Origin: Caloramator quimbayensis
Lineage (GTDB): Bacteria; Bacillota; Clostridia; Clostridiales; Caloramatoraceae
Assembly (NCBI RefSeq): GCF_900167605.1
Contig: NZ_FUYH01000005.1
Coordinates: forward strand, 111,417 to 175,416
DNA length: 64,000 nucleotides
Direction of reading: 5' to 3'
In this document: positions 53,317 to 62,024 of the stretch, one piece after another
Position numbering within the stretch: position 1 is the first letter of the stretch
Layout of the letters: every line of letters starts with the position of its first letter
Translations under genes and position numbers: made by a program
The notes under the pieces: generated by a model
Told to the model about the DNA's origin: nothing
What the model saw: only the letters and a program-made list of their open reading frames with translations
Databases searched by the model: none

Positions 53317-53877
53317 ATGAAAAAAGAAATTAGAAAAAAGATGATTTTTTTGAGAGATAGTTTTCATAAAGAAGAATTGGACAAACTAAGCAGCCAAATC
53401 ATTAAAAACATTATAAACTGGTCATTTTATAAAAATTCTACTGCTATAATGCTTTATAGCAGCATAAAAAGCGAAGTTAGAATTAACGATTTATTAAAAA
53501 AAGGCATAGAGGATAAAAAAACAATAATACTGCCTAAGACTTTAAAAGACAACAGAGAGCTTTTGCCCTGCATTGTTGAGGATATAAAGGAACTTCATAT
53601 TGGAAATTATGGAATACTTGAGCCTATGGGTAGTAAAGTTTTAGATAAAAACAGCATTGATATTATCTTTGTCCCAGGGGTTGCATATGATTATAATGGT
53701 TTTAGAATTGGCTATGGAGCGGGATATTATGATAGATTTTTGAAGGATTATAAAGGAATAAAAGCAGGTGTATGCTATAGTTTTCAAGTTATTGATGATG
53801 TATTTCATGATTTATATGATATAAATATGGATTATTTGATAACTGAAAAGGGAATAATTAAAACTGGTGATATTTAA
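53317..53877 (+). CDS. 5-formyltetrahydrofolate cyclo-ligase
   Basis: ATP-dependent conversion of 5-formyl-THF to 5,10-methenyl-THF. The 186-residue protein has KKEIRKKMIFLRDSF at the N-terminus, MLYSSIKSEVRINDLL, and the C-terminal signature VPGVAYDYNGFRIGYGAGYYDRFL. Its stop codon overlaps the start of corA (TAATGA). Normal length. Confidence 0.93.
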   Translation: MKKEIRKKMIFLRDSFHKEELDKLSSQIIKNIINWSFYKNSTAIMLYSSIKSEVRINDLLKKGIEDKKTIILPKTLKDNRELLPCIVEDIKELHIGNYGILEPMGSKVLDKNSIDIIFVPGVAYDYNGFRIGYGAGYYDRFLKDYKGIKAGVCYSFQVIDDVFHDLYDINMDYLITEKGIIKTGDI

Positions 53878-54821
53878 TGAATGTGTATTCTATAGATAAT
53901 GAAGTAAATAAAATTGAACATTATGAAATAGATTTTAATAGTAAATGTTTTTATTGGATTGATATGAATCCGGAGGAGCTTAAAAAAAATAACAAGAATC
54001 TATTTAACTTCGAATACGATACATTAAGTGAATGCGAAAGCGTAAGCCAGTTTGCAAAGGTAGATTTTTATGATAATTATACCTTTCTTGTTTTAAATTC
54101 CCTTAAACATGAAAATGGGGTTGTAAAGCCCGATGAATTTAATATATTTTTAGGGAAAAACTATATAGTTACAGTATCAAAAAATACCGTTAAAATATTA
54201 AATGAACTTCAGGATGAAATAATAAATTATAAGAACAGCATATTTTTTTCAAAGGAAAAATCTCCATCAAAATTTTTATACTACATTTTAGATAGACTTA
54301 TACTTAACGATTACGAAATTATAAACAAGCTTGAAAATACTGCGGATGCTCTTGAAATACAGATGATGAAAAACCCTGATGGGCAGTTTCTGCAGGCGCT
54401 TTTACACTTAAGGCATCAAGTACATACCTTAAGGAGATGTGTTGCTCCTTTAAGATATATAGGAGATAATTTGCTCTGTAATGAAAACAACATAATTGAA
54501 AAAGAGTGTATCAGGTATTTTAATCAAATAAACCTGAAAATAGATAAGCTAATGTTTTCCCTTGAGAGCCTTATTCAGTATATTGTCCTTGTTAGGGAAG
54601 CTTTTGAAGCGGAAATAGCAAATAAAACCAACGGATTGATGAAACTTTTTACGATTATAGCTATGTTCTTTTCGCCGCTTACTCTTATAACGGGTATATA
54701 TGGAATGAATTTTAAAATACCCGAATATAGTTGGAAGTATGGATATTTTTATTCACTTTTTCTTATGGCTTTTATATCCGCAGGGTTGTTTGTTTATTTC
54801 AAGAGAAAAAAATGGTTATAA
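53877..54821 (+). CDS. corA: CorA-family magnesium/divalent cation channel
   Basis: A 314-residue protein. A large cytoplasmic N-terminal domain of alpha/beta and long helices is followed by two C-terminal membrane segments (about 257-275 and 288-306) flanking the selectivity signature YGMNF. That pentamer-forming topology defines CorA. It may carry Mg2+, Co2+ or Zn2+ (ZntB branch has GVN); GMN favours Mg2+. Confidence 0.93.
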   Translation: MNVYSIDNEVNKIEHYEIDFNSKCFYWIDMNPEELKKNNKNLFNFEYDTLSECESVSQFAKVDFYDNYTFLVLNSLKHENGVVKPDEFNIFLGKNYIVTVSKNTVKILNELQDEIINYKNSIFFSKEKSPSKFLYYILDRLILNDYEIINKLENTADALEIQMMKNPDGQFLQALLHLRHQVHTLRRCVAPLRYIGDNLLCNENNIIEKECIRYFNQINLKIDKLMFSLESLIQYIVLVREAFEAEIANKTNGLMKLFTIIAMFFSPLTLITGIYGMNFKIPEYSWKYGYFYSLFLMAFISAGLFVYFKRKKWL

Positions 54822-54840
54822 ATTTAATAAGGAGAAAAAA

Positions 54841-56250
54841 ATGGAAAATAGTAATGGTTATATTTTAAATATAGATAAAAAGTCAGTATGGGAGTATAGG
54901 AAAAACGATAAAAAGTTAAATATATTTGCTGAAGAATATAAAAATTTTATAAGCATTGCAAAGACTGAAAGAAGGACTATTGATTGCTGCGTAAAAACTG
55001 CTAAGCAAAAAGGTTTTGTTGATATAGATGAAGTTATATTGTCAGGTAAAAAACTAAAAAAAGGAGATAAAGTTTATAAATTAAATAGAGGCAAGGGTGC
55101 AGCTTTTTTCTTTATTGGGAGTGAACCTTTTAATTTTGGTATAAAAGTTATTGCAGCGCATACCGATACTCCAAGACTTGATTTAAAGCCGAGACCTTTG
55201 TACGAAGATAATGGATTAGCGATGCTTGATACCCATTATTATGGTTCTATTAAAAAATATCAGTGGACAACTATACCTTTATCCCTTCATGGAATTGTTA
55301 TAAAAAAGGATGGCAGTTTAGTAGATATTAACATTGGAGAAGATGTCAATGAACCAGTTTTTTATATAAGCGATTTATTAATACATTTGGCGGAAGAACA
55401 GATGCAAAAGCCTTTATTCAAAGGAATTGAAGGGGAAGACTTGAATATAATCTTAGGTAATATGCCATTTGGTGATTGCAATTTTGATGATAGGGTAAAA
55501 TATAATATCTTAAATATTTTATATGAAAAATATGGAATAATCGAAGAAGACCTGATATTTGCAGAAATTGAAGCAGTTCCGGCAGGTACTGCAAGGGATG
55601 CTGGACTTGATAGAAGCATGATTGCATCTTATGGACAGGATGACAGGTTAGGTGTATACTCAGCCTTTAGAGCATTACTTGATTCAAATAATGAAGAAAA
55701 AACAAAAGCTCTGCTTTTAGTTGATAAAGAAGAGACGGGCAATTTCGGAAGTACAGGTGCAAAATCTAAATTTTTTGAATATGCATTATTTGAGATTTTA
55801 GAGCTTACATCAGGTTATAATGAATTCAAACTTCTTGAAACCTTAAGAAATTCTAAAATGTTATCTATTGATGCGATATGTGCATATGATCCAAATTATA
55901 GTTTTGCCTTCGATATAAATAACTCTGCCTTCCTTGGATGCGGTGTTGTATTAAATAAGTATAATGGAGTTAAGGGCAAATGCGAAACTAATGATGCAGA
56001 TATTGAGTTTCTTTCATACTTAAGAAAAATTTTTGATGAAAACGATATTGTTTGGCAGCATGCTGAATTTGGAAAAGTAGATGCAGGAGGCAGCGAAACC
56101 ATATCCTATATACTTGGACAATACGGAGCACAGGCTGCTGATATTTCTTTTCCTCTGCTTAGTATGCATTCACCTTTAGAAGTCAGCAGCAAAGCGGATA
56201 TATATGAACTTTACAGAGCATGTAAAGCGTTTTTTCAAAGCAAAAAGTAG
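54841..56250 (+). CDS. M18-family zinc aminopeptidase
   Basis: A 469-residue aspartyl/aminopeptidase I. Zinc-site motifs: AAHTDTPRLDLKPRP, QDDRLGVYSAFRALL, DKEETGNFGSTGA (catalytic glutamates) and the late SMHSPLEVSS histidine. It is a cytosolic peptidase forming large dodecamers in this family. The start at 54841 follows AAGGAG; the longer frame would overlap corA by about 80 bases. Confidence 0.93.
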   Translation: MENSNGYILNIDKKSVWEYRKNDKKLNIFAEEYKNFISIAKTERRTIDCCVKTAKQKGFVDIDEVILSGKKLKKGDKVYKLNRGKGAAFFFIGSEPFNFGIKVIAAHTDTPRLDLKPRPLYEDNGLAMLDTHYYGSIKKYQWTTIPLSLHGIVIKKDGSLVDINIGEDVNEPVFYISDLLIHLAEEQMQKPLFKGIEGEDLNIILGNMPFGDCNFDDRVKYNILNILYEKYGIIEEDLIFAEIEAVPAGTARDAGLDRSMIASYGQDDRLGVYSAFRALLDSNNEEKTKALLLVDKEETGNFGSTGAKSKFFEYALFEILELTSGYNEFKLLETLRNSKMLSIDAICAYDPNYSFAFDINNSAFLGCGVVLNKYNGVKGKCETNDADIEFLSYLRKIFDENDIVWQHAEFGKVDAGGSETISYILGQYGAQAADISFPLLSMHSPLEVSSKADIYELYRACKAFFQSKK

Positions 56251-56271
56251 GACATTTGTCCTACTTTAATT
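56244..56271. terminator. Bidirectional terminator between the M18 peptidase and tdh genes
   Basis: AAAGTAGGAC / GTCCTACTTT, a 10-bp perfect stem with a 4-nt loop, across both gene ends. Confidence 0.8.
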
Positions 56272-57211
56272 TTACACTTAACTTTTCTATCATATCTTTA
56301 GTCATAAGGGTAAGATTATATTTGGGATTCCAGCCCCATTCTTCTCTTGCAGCGCTATCATCAAGAGAATTAGGCCAGGAATCAGCAATTGCCTGTCTTA
56401 TTGGATCTACGTTGTAGTCCATAATAAACTCAGGAATAATCTTTTTTATTTCTGAATAAATGTGTTCCGGTGCAAAACTCATAGCAGTAATATTAAAAGC
56501 GTTTCTATGAATCAGCTTATCAGGATTTGCTTCAATAAGGCTTACTATAGCATTGAGAGCATCAGGCATATACATCATATCCATATAAGTTCCTTCTTTT
56601 ATATAGCAGGTATATTTTTTGTTCTTTACAGCTTCATAATATATATGCACTGCATAGTCAGTAGTTCCACCGCCTGGAAGTGCTTCGTAGGATATAAGCC
56701 CGGGAAATCTAACTCCTCTTGTATCTACACCATATTTGCTGAAATAGTAATCACATAATAGTTCTCCTGCAACCTTTGTAACACCATACATAGTAGTGGG
56801 TCTTTGAATTGTATCTTGAGGAGTGTTATCCTTTGGAGTTGAAGGACCAAAGGCTGCAATGGAACTTGGAGTGAAAACTGCACAGCCTTTTGACCTTGCT
56901 ACTTCAAGAATATTAAAAAGTCCATACATATTTACGTTCCAAGCTAACGATGGATTAGATTCGCCAACTGCTGATAATATTGCAGCCAGATGTATAATAA
57001 CATCGGGATTATATTTTTCAACAGCCTCATCTATTTTTCTAACATCAAGAACGTCGATAATTTCAAAAGGTCCTGCTTCAATTACTTTTTCAGAGCCTTT
57101 TTTAGCAATATCGCTTGCTATAACATTGTTATTTCCGTAAATGTTCCTAAGGTACATGACAAGTTCGGTTCCGATTTGCCCTAAAGCTCCTGTTACAAGT
57201 ACTTTTTTCAT
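56261..57211 (-). CDS. L-threonine 3-dehydrogenase, short-chain (SDR) type
   Basis: A 316-residue NAD-dependent extended SDR. It has the NAD loop TGALGQIGTELV, IHLAAILSAVGE, FTPSSIAAFGPSTPK with the catalytic Ser/Thr, MYGVTKVAGELL with the Tyr-x3-Lys pair, and the GVRFPGLISYEALPGGGTTDYAV segment that marks the GalE-like threonine dehydrogenases. It oxidises threonine to 2-amino-3-ketobutyrate, normally followed by glycine C-acetyltransferase (kbl), which is not in the window. Monocistronic. Confidence 0.88.
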   Translation of the reverse strand: MKKVLVTGALGQIGTELVMYLRNIYGNNNVIASDIAKKGSEKVIEAGPFEIIDVLDVRKIDEAVEKYNPDVIIHLAAILSAVGESNPSLAWNVNMYGLFNILEVARSKGCAVFTPSSIAAFGPSTPKDNTPQDTIQRPTTMYGVTKVAGELLCDYYFSKYGVDTRGVRFPGLISYEALPGGGTTDYAVHIYYEAVKNKKYTCYIKEGTYMDMMYMPDALNAIVSLIEANPDKLIHRNAFNITAMSFAPEHIYSEIKKIIPEFIMDYNVDPIRQAIADSWPNSLDDSAAREEWGWNPKYNLTLMTKDMIEKLSVKLK

Positions 57212-57421
57212 AATAGTATTACCCCCTAAGATATATAATTTATATTAAAAAAACAAATTATAGACAGTATTTAACAATAATTAATTATTTTCCAATTAAA
57301 AAAATATTCTATATTCTTATATTTTAATTATAAATCATAATGGGGAAAAAATAAAATATTATAATATACTATTATATAATTTTTAATATTAATTGTTTAT
57401 ATTTTAAAGCATTAAATAATT

Positions 57422-57448
57422 AAAAGGGATCCGAGCAGGATCCCTTTT
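57422..57448. terminator. Perfect GC-rich hairpin, terminator-like
   Basis: AAAAGGGATCC / GGATCCCTTTT, an 11-bp stem with a 5-nt loop. No gene ends near it on the plus strand (the tdh gene is transcribed away from it). It may end a transcript coming from the accessory element on the minus strand. Confidence 0.55.
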
Positions 57449-57449
57449 A

Positions 57450-57479
57450 ACAAGGTGAAAATTATAATTTTCACCTTGT
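57450..57479. repeat. 30-bp perfect palindrome
   Basis: ACAAGGTGAAAATTA followed directly by its exact reverse complement TAATTTTCACCTTGT. It lies two bases from the preceding hairpin, in a gap of about 600 bp without genes. A dimeric regulator site or a second terminator are both possible. Confidence 0.6.
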
Positions 57480-57592
57480 CGAAATATTGTTTTAATAAGT
57501 AGAGGTATTTATTTATGCCTATCATTATTTTTTCCACTAATATTAAATTTATTCAAAAAAATAAAAAAACCATACATAAAATATGGTTTCAA

Positions 57593-57653
57593 TGGTGCCG
57601 AAGGCGGGGGTCGAACCCGCACGGATTTTACTCCACCGGATTTTGAGTCCGAA
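57593..57653 (-). pseudogene. tRNA-Leu(CAA) 3' fragment: attachment site of the accessory element
   Basis: Read on the minus strand this is the 3' part of a class II tRNA: anticodon arm with loop CTCAAAA (anticodon CAA), a variable arm, T arm GCGGG-TTCGACC-CCCGC and acceptor end CTTCGGC-A-CCA. The 5' half, which should continue to the right, is absent and replaced by repeat-rich DNA next to an integrase gene. This is the form left when a tyrosine integrase uses a tRNA 3' end as its target; the restored full tRNA would be at the other end of the element. Confidence 0.75.
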
Positions 57654-57753
57654 ATATTTCTTAATAAGAAATATTTGTTGATATTAGAATTTTAAATGGT
57701 TTAACAAAACTGTATAAACAATGATAATATTTCTTTTAAAGAAATATTATCAT
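57652..57753. repeat. Inverted repeats next to the attachment site (possible integrase arm sites)
   Basis: Two palindromes share the core AGAAATAtT: AAATATTTCTTA / TAAGAAATATTT (57652-57676) and ATGATAATATTTCTTT / AAAGAAATATTATCAT (57721-57753). Four copies of one core within 100 bp of a recombination site suggest binding sites for the integrase or an excisionase. Hairpin formation in RNA is an alternative. Confidence 0.45.
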
Positions 57754-57816
57754 ATTTGGAAATGATTTTTTTTAATTTCTAAATGTTTTGTGCGGTAAAA
57801 AGTGCGGTATAAATTA

Positions 57817-58262
57817 TCATAAAAAACTAATCTTATCCAATATTTCTTTATTAAGTTTATCTTTAAAGTCATCACTTATATGTTGATATATTCTTTTAAT
57901 TGTTTGCAAATCATCACCAAGTCTTTGAGCAGCAAATAAATCAGGAATTCCATTTTTATATAACCAAGTGGCATGGTAGTGTCTTAAATCATGGAATCTT
58001 ATATCTTCTAAACCAATCTTTTTCATATCTTTAGCAAATTGTTTTGAAAATGTATCCGGCCTGAAATTAAATATTCTATCGCTTAAAATTTTTTGCCCTT
58101 TTCGCCTTTTTTCAAATAAATCAAATACTTCTTTCGGAGCAACTATTGTACGAATGCCATTTTTACTTTTTGTGTTTTTTTCAATATAACCTTCAGTAGA
58201 TATACACAATGATTGGTCTATTTTAATTGTCTGATTAGTCTTATCTACATCATTCCGGATTA
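57817..58262 (-). pseudogene. Tyrosine recombinase (integrase), C-terminal remnant
   Basis: About 148 residues of the catalytic domain remain: GIRTIVAPKEVFDLF with the first region, then HDLRHYHATWLYKNGIPDLFAAQRLGDD with the His-x-x-Arg pair, and YQHISDD with the nucleophile tyrosine. The first catalytic Arg region and the DNA-binding N-terminal part are missing because the IS3-family element is inserted upstream. It lies about 165 bp from the tRNA-Leu fragment, as expected for the integrase of the element. It cannot now make a full protein. Confidence 0.8.
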
Positions 58263-58476
58263 CCCCCCGAAGTTTGGACAAAATCTCTCTAAATCTACGA
58301 ATATCTTAAAATATCATTTTTCATTACATTGCATATATTAACCGGTTGCCCTTTACATTGAGCCTTAAAGGGCTATGTTCTGTTACCTTGCAGGGAACCA
58401 TATAAGGCCAGCCAAAACCAAGGCTGCCATGCCTGCCCTCAATGTAAAGGTTACGCTTTGTCAACCTTACTATAGA

Positions 58477-59415
58477 TTAAAGATGTATAGCCATGCTTTC
58501 AATTTCTTTACCTTTATTTAGCGCATAAAATATTTCTGGTGCTTTATACTTTAAGCTGGAGTGAAGCCTTTTTGTATTGTAGCGCTTCATAAACCTTGCA
58601 ACTTCAGCATATGCATGTCCAAAACTGCAAAACTCATGGATTCCTAATCACTCATCCTCAAAGATCCTGTGAAATGCTTCTATATGTGCATTTTTATTAG
58701 GAGTCCTGCAAGGAATTCTTTCATGGTATATATTTATTTCATTGCAGATTTCTTCAAAAAGGTTACTTGTAAACTGAGGCCCATTATCAGTTCTTATTAC
58801 TGGTTTTACCTCAGCATCATACAGTTCCCTTTTTAAAAGGCAGCGCTTTAAAAGGCTTACAGCATCTGTGCTTTCGCACCTGTAACCTATGTGATAACCT
58901 ATTATTGATCTGTCAAAAACATCAATGACAGACAGTACAAAGAAAAACTTGTTTTCCCCTGTTATATATCCATACTTTATATCAGCTTCCCAAAGTTCAT
59001 TTGATCTTTTTATTATTCTGTTTACAGATATTTTGCTTGTTACCTTAGGTTTAATAACTCTCTGTTTTCTTAATATACCAAGCTCCCTGCACAGCCTGTA
59101 AACTTTCTTATGATTAATAGTTAAGCTGTGGTTATCCCTCAGGTATTGAGTAATCTTACGGTATCCATAAAAGAGAGCTTCATCTTCATCTTGTACGGCT
59201 TCCATAATATATTCTTTAATTTGTTCATCACATATTTTCTTTCCGGCAGCATCCAAAGAGTAGCCTGCAATAGGCCGGCCGCTACTGAAGGATTTTTTTG
59301 CGACATGAAATTGCATTGAGACATGATAGTAATAGGTCGATCTGTTCAGACCTACTATTTTAAGAACCAAAGAAGCGTTATAGCCTTCATCTATATATTT
59401 CCTGGCTATTTCCAC
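58477..59415 (-). pseudogene. IS3-family transposase OrfB, interrupted by an in-frame TGA
   Basis: DDE integrase-core protein. The N-terminal helix-turn-helix-like part is followed by WEADIKYGYI (first Asp), IRTDNGPQFTS (second Asp) and NKNAHIEAFHRIFEDE (Glu). Right after FEDE comes TGA (58650-58648), where IS3 relatives usually have Cys (EDECLGIHEF); translation then continues in frame as LGIHEFCSFGHAYAEVARFMKRYNTKRLHSSLKYKAP to a stop at 58477. A single TGC to TGA change explains this. All three acidic residues precede the stop, but the truncated form is probably inactive. Confidence 0.8.
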
Positions 59416-59423
59416 CTTATCAG

Positions 59424-59720
59424 CTATAGACGGTTCGTTTTTTTTAAAAGGTCCTTTAGTATTGCTATTTCAAGATCCTTTTCACCCAGGATTTTCTTTA
59501 ATTTATCATTCTCCTTCTCAACTTCTTTCATATAGTTTGGTGAATTAAAATCACTTGATTTTGGTCCTCTTGTCCCTGCTGCACGCTTGTTTTTCATCCA
59601 ACCACTTATTGTTGTTGGAGCAATGCCATGATTTCTTGCGACTAATGATATATTACCTGTTTCTTCAACTTCTTTTAAAATTTGCTGCTTTAATTCTTCT
59701 GAATGAGCTTTTCCTTTCAT
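59424..59720 (-). CDS. IS3-family transposase OrfA
   Basis: A 98-residue protein with a helix-turn-helix (EELKQQILKEVEETGNISLVARNHGIAPTTISGWMK) and a leucine-zipper-like coiled coil (EVEKENDKLKKILGEKDLEIAILKDLLKK). It directs DNA binding of the OrfAB transposase. Near its end the minus strand has eight A then C (59445-59438), a slippery run; a -1 shift there joins it in frame to orfB (KKNEPSIADKVEIARKY). Confidence 0.88.
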   Translation of the reverse strand: MKGKAHSEELKQQILKEVEETGNISLVARNHGIAPTTISGWMKNKRAAGTRGPKSSDFNSPNYMKEVEKENDKLKKILGEKDLEIAILKDLLKKTNRL

Positions 59721-59780
59721 CTTAGACTCCCCTTAAACTTGTTATTTTTATTCTACCTAAAAGTTCGTAGATTGTCCAAA

Positions 59781-59986
59781 ATGATTAAGGGGATTAAGAG
59801 CAAATTACTGCCAACTCTGCATAGAAACACTGGAATAAAGATTGCAGAAAGCGTTGAAATTACAGGCACAGACTTAGGTCCATAAAGTTCAGAAAATTTT
59901 TCTAAAAAATTTTTTATTTTCTGTCACAAAAGCCTCTTTTGATTTGTTTTATTTAATGAGAACAAAAATACGAGGAGGTTTTTTCT
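59781..59986 (+). other. Short intergenic stretch with an unrecognised 35-codon frame
   Basis: From the IS end to the secreted-protein gene. An ATG at 59781 opens a frame ending GIKIAESVEITGTDLGP; I do not recognise it, and it could be a remnant of a gene cut by the insertion. I see no integrase N-terminal sequence here, so the interrupted part of the integrase has been lost. A weak AT-rich hairpin follows at about 59890-59925. Confidence 0.35.
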
Positions 59987-60418
59987 ATGTTAAAGAAAAG
60001 GTTTTTATCCGCAGCATTGGGCATGCTACTTCTTCTGAACGTGTCAGCACCGACAGCATTGGCCGCAGGAGAAACAAGCGCAGCGCCGGAGTCAGTGGTG
60101 TCCATTCAGTATGTTTACATCAATCAGGCAAGCACCTCGCTCACTATTTCATCAAGCGGAACGGCCACTGTGTATGGGTATGTGCAAAAAACACCGGCCG
60201 GAAAGAACATTTATCTTACATCTACTTTGCAGCGTTATTCTAACGGCACATGGTCAAACGTGAAAAGCTGGTCTAAATCTTCAACATCTTCGTCGGCATC
60301 CGTACTGGAAACATATCAAGTGAGCAGTGGGACTTACAGGGTTGAGACATATTACTATGTATCCGGCGACGGCGGATATGAGTCTGGCACGATTTACAGT
60401 AAGACTGTAACTTATTAG
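59987..60418 (+). CDS. Small secreted protein, GC-richer than its surroundings
   Basis: A 143-residue protein with a clear Sec signal peptide (KKR, hydrophobic core AALGMLLLLNVSA, cleavage after ALA near residue 27). The mature part is Ser/Thr/Tyr rich with predicted beta strands (SIQYVYINQASTSLTISSSGTATVYGYVQ, SGTYRVETYYYVSGDGGYES), as in small beta-sandwich secreted proteins (DUF6147-like in my recollection). Base composition and codons (GCG, CCG, CGC) differ from the neighbours, pointing to recent transfer. AGGAGG precedes the ATG. Function unknown. Confidence 0.75.
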   Translation: MLKKRFLSAALGMLLLLNVSAPTALAAGETSAAPESVVSIQYVYINQASTSLTISSSGTATVYGYVQKTPAGKNIYLTSTLQRYSNGTWSNVKSWSKSSTSSSASVLETYQVSSGTYRVETYYYVSGDGGYESGTIYSKTVTY

Positions 60419-60486
60419 AACAATGATATCGTTTTGTTGATAAAATTTAAATCTAATTAAATAAAAATTAGAGAGGAGATATTACC

Positions 60487-61881
60487 ATGAAAAATATTTT
60501 TAAGAAAGTATCATTACTTTTATTAGTAAGCTTTTTGGTGATTTCATTTCTTTCATCAGCAACTTACGCAATTGAAAACACAGAAACAAAAGATCTAAAG
60601 CAAGACATAAGTAAAACAAAAAATATAGAAAAGATTTATAATATTGGTCAGTATAAAGAAATTGGCGATTATCTCTATAACTACTTCAATAATCTGTATA
60701 AAATATTGGAGACTGGGGATATATCAAATTTCAAGCAATCTTCATCTGATAGCAATACTTATATAATTCTTAAAGACTTAGAGTACAAAAGTAATCTGTA
60801 CAAGATATTCCATAATGGCATTAAAGATATATCAGTAGATCAATTTATTATTAAAGAAGTTAAGGAAAACACTGATGATATTGACGTTATTGTTTATGTT
60901 AATGTATCTTATGTGTTTAATAAAAATGAAAATAGTTCAATGGGTGCTCTATATAAAGTTAAATTAAAGAAAGGAAACGACGATTCTGCTGTTATTGGAA
61001 TGGATACTACAAGTATTGACATCCAAATAGTTAAAGATACTATAAAGGCTAAAATGTCCAGTATTAATAACAGCATCAATGGTAATTTAGAAGAACTCAA
61101 GATTGTTGATGATTTATATAGCAAGCGAAATGAAAAATTACCGGAAGAAAAGCAAAAAGCTGATAATGCTGCCAAGCTAAATACATCTTTGAATATAGGA
61201 AATGTTGTTGTAAACAGTTCCTCTCTAAGTACAACATCGGTTAATGTAAGTTATACAGCATCAGATTCCCGTTATTATGGTTGGTGGTTTGGAGATCATT
61301 ACGAGAACTACATATTCAAAAGAGCAAGCCTTGATTGTACTAATTTTGCTTCACAATGTATTTGGAGCGGATATGGCGGTTGCAGTGGTTATGATATTTC
61401 TGACATTGGATATGATTCAAGTTATTATAATAATTCAACTGCACAAGCGTTAAGAGCAAGGGTGGCTAATAATTATAGGCAAACAAGTCAATGGTATGGT
61501 AGGAATTATGATTCACCATATGGTGACCCTATAACAAACTTTTGTAGCGTAGCAAATCTTTGGAATTATGCCACTTCAAATACTGGTAACGGTCCTAAAG
61601 CTGACGGATATAATAATAATTCAGTATATACAGATTTAAGCACTCCTATGAAACAGGGTGATATTCTGCAATTTTACAATCCCGATACTCAGACATGGTA
61701 TCATTCTGTTATAGTTGTTACTACAACTGATTATACAGTTTCACAATACACAAATGTAAGAGTAGCACAGCATGAAAGTGAATATTACTGGCGACCTCTA
61801 GATGAATTAATTCAATATTTTGGAGGAAGCACATGTAAAATGAGACTATTAAGACCCAAAAGTACTACTTTTGCTTCCTAA
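60487..61881 (+). CDS. Secreted protein with C-terminal amidase-6-like domain
   Basis: A 464-residue exported protein. The signal peptide (LLLLVSFLVISFLSSATYA) is followed by a region of about 220 residues with charged helices, then a C-terminal domain from about residue 265 matching the putative amidase family PF12671: C284 in DCTNFASQCIWSGYGG and H406 in WYHSVIVV as the presumed Cys-His pair, with VAQHESEYYWRPLDELI at the end. The order resembles NlpC/CHAP-like cell-wall or peptide hydrolases of Firmicutes. It may act on the wall or extracellular peptides. GAGGAG precedes the ATG. Confidence 0.82.
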   Translation: MKNIFKKVSLLLLVSFLVISFLSSATYAIENTETKDLKQDISKTKNIEKIYNIGQYKEIGDYLYNYFNNLYKILETGDISNFKQSSSDSNTYIILKDLEYKSNLYKIFHNGIKDISVDQFIIKEVKENTDDIDVIVYVNVSYVFNKNENSSMGALYKVKLKKGNDDSAVIGMDTTSIDIQIVKDTIKAKMSSINNSINGNLEELKIVDDLYSKRNEKLPEEKQKADNAAKLNTSLNIGNVVVNSSSLSTTSVNVSYTASDSRYYGWWFGDHYENYIFKRASLDCTNFASQCIWSGYGGCSGYDISDIGYDSSYYNNSTAQALRARVANNYRQTSQWYGRNYDSPYGDPITNFCSVANLWNYATSNTGNGPKADGYNNNSVYTDLSTPMKQGDILQFYNPDTQTWYHSVIVVTTTDYTVSQYTNVRVAQHESEYYWRPLDELIQYFGGSTCKMRLLRPKSTTFAS

Positions 61882-62024
61882 TCCACTTATTTGTCATATG
61901 TTAGGATTATATACCGTTTAGGTATAGTTAGTCAACCAAAATATGTACCGTAGGGGTATCTAATAACGATAGATACTCTAATATATTATAACAACAAAAT
62001 TAACTGTTAAGGAGGGCAATTACA

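Larger units (their letters stand above)
58273..59780 (-). mobile_element. IS3-family insertion sequence, degraded
   Basis: About 1.5 kb with imperfect ends: TTTGGACAA at the left and TTGTCCAAA at the right, each followed inward by ATCTACGAA at a different spacing. It carries orfA and orfB in overlapping frames. A GGATTA sequence occurs on both sides (58257-58262 and 59791-59796), which may be a target duplication if the true ends lie about 10 bp further out. Between orfB and the left end, 13-bp arms CCTTTACATTGAG / CTCAATGTAAAGG (58350-58362, 58438-58450) enclose 75 bases. Confidence 0.8.

Noticed and set aside
58350..58450. Structured guide-type RNA at the 3' end of the IS3 element
   Set aside because: The 13-bp arms are far apart and the intervening GC-richer sequence shows only small local hairpins; it is more simply the non-coding end of the insertion sequence.
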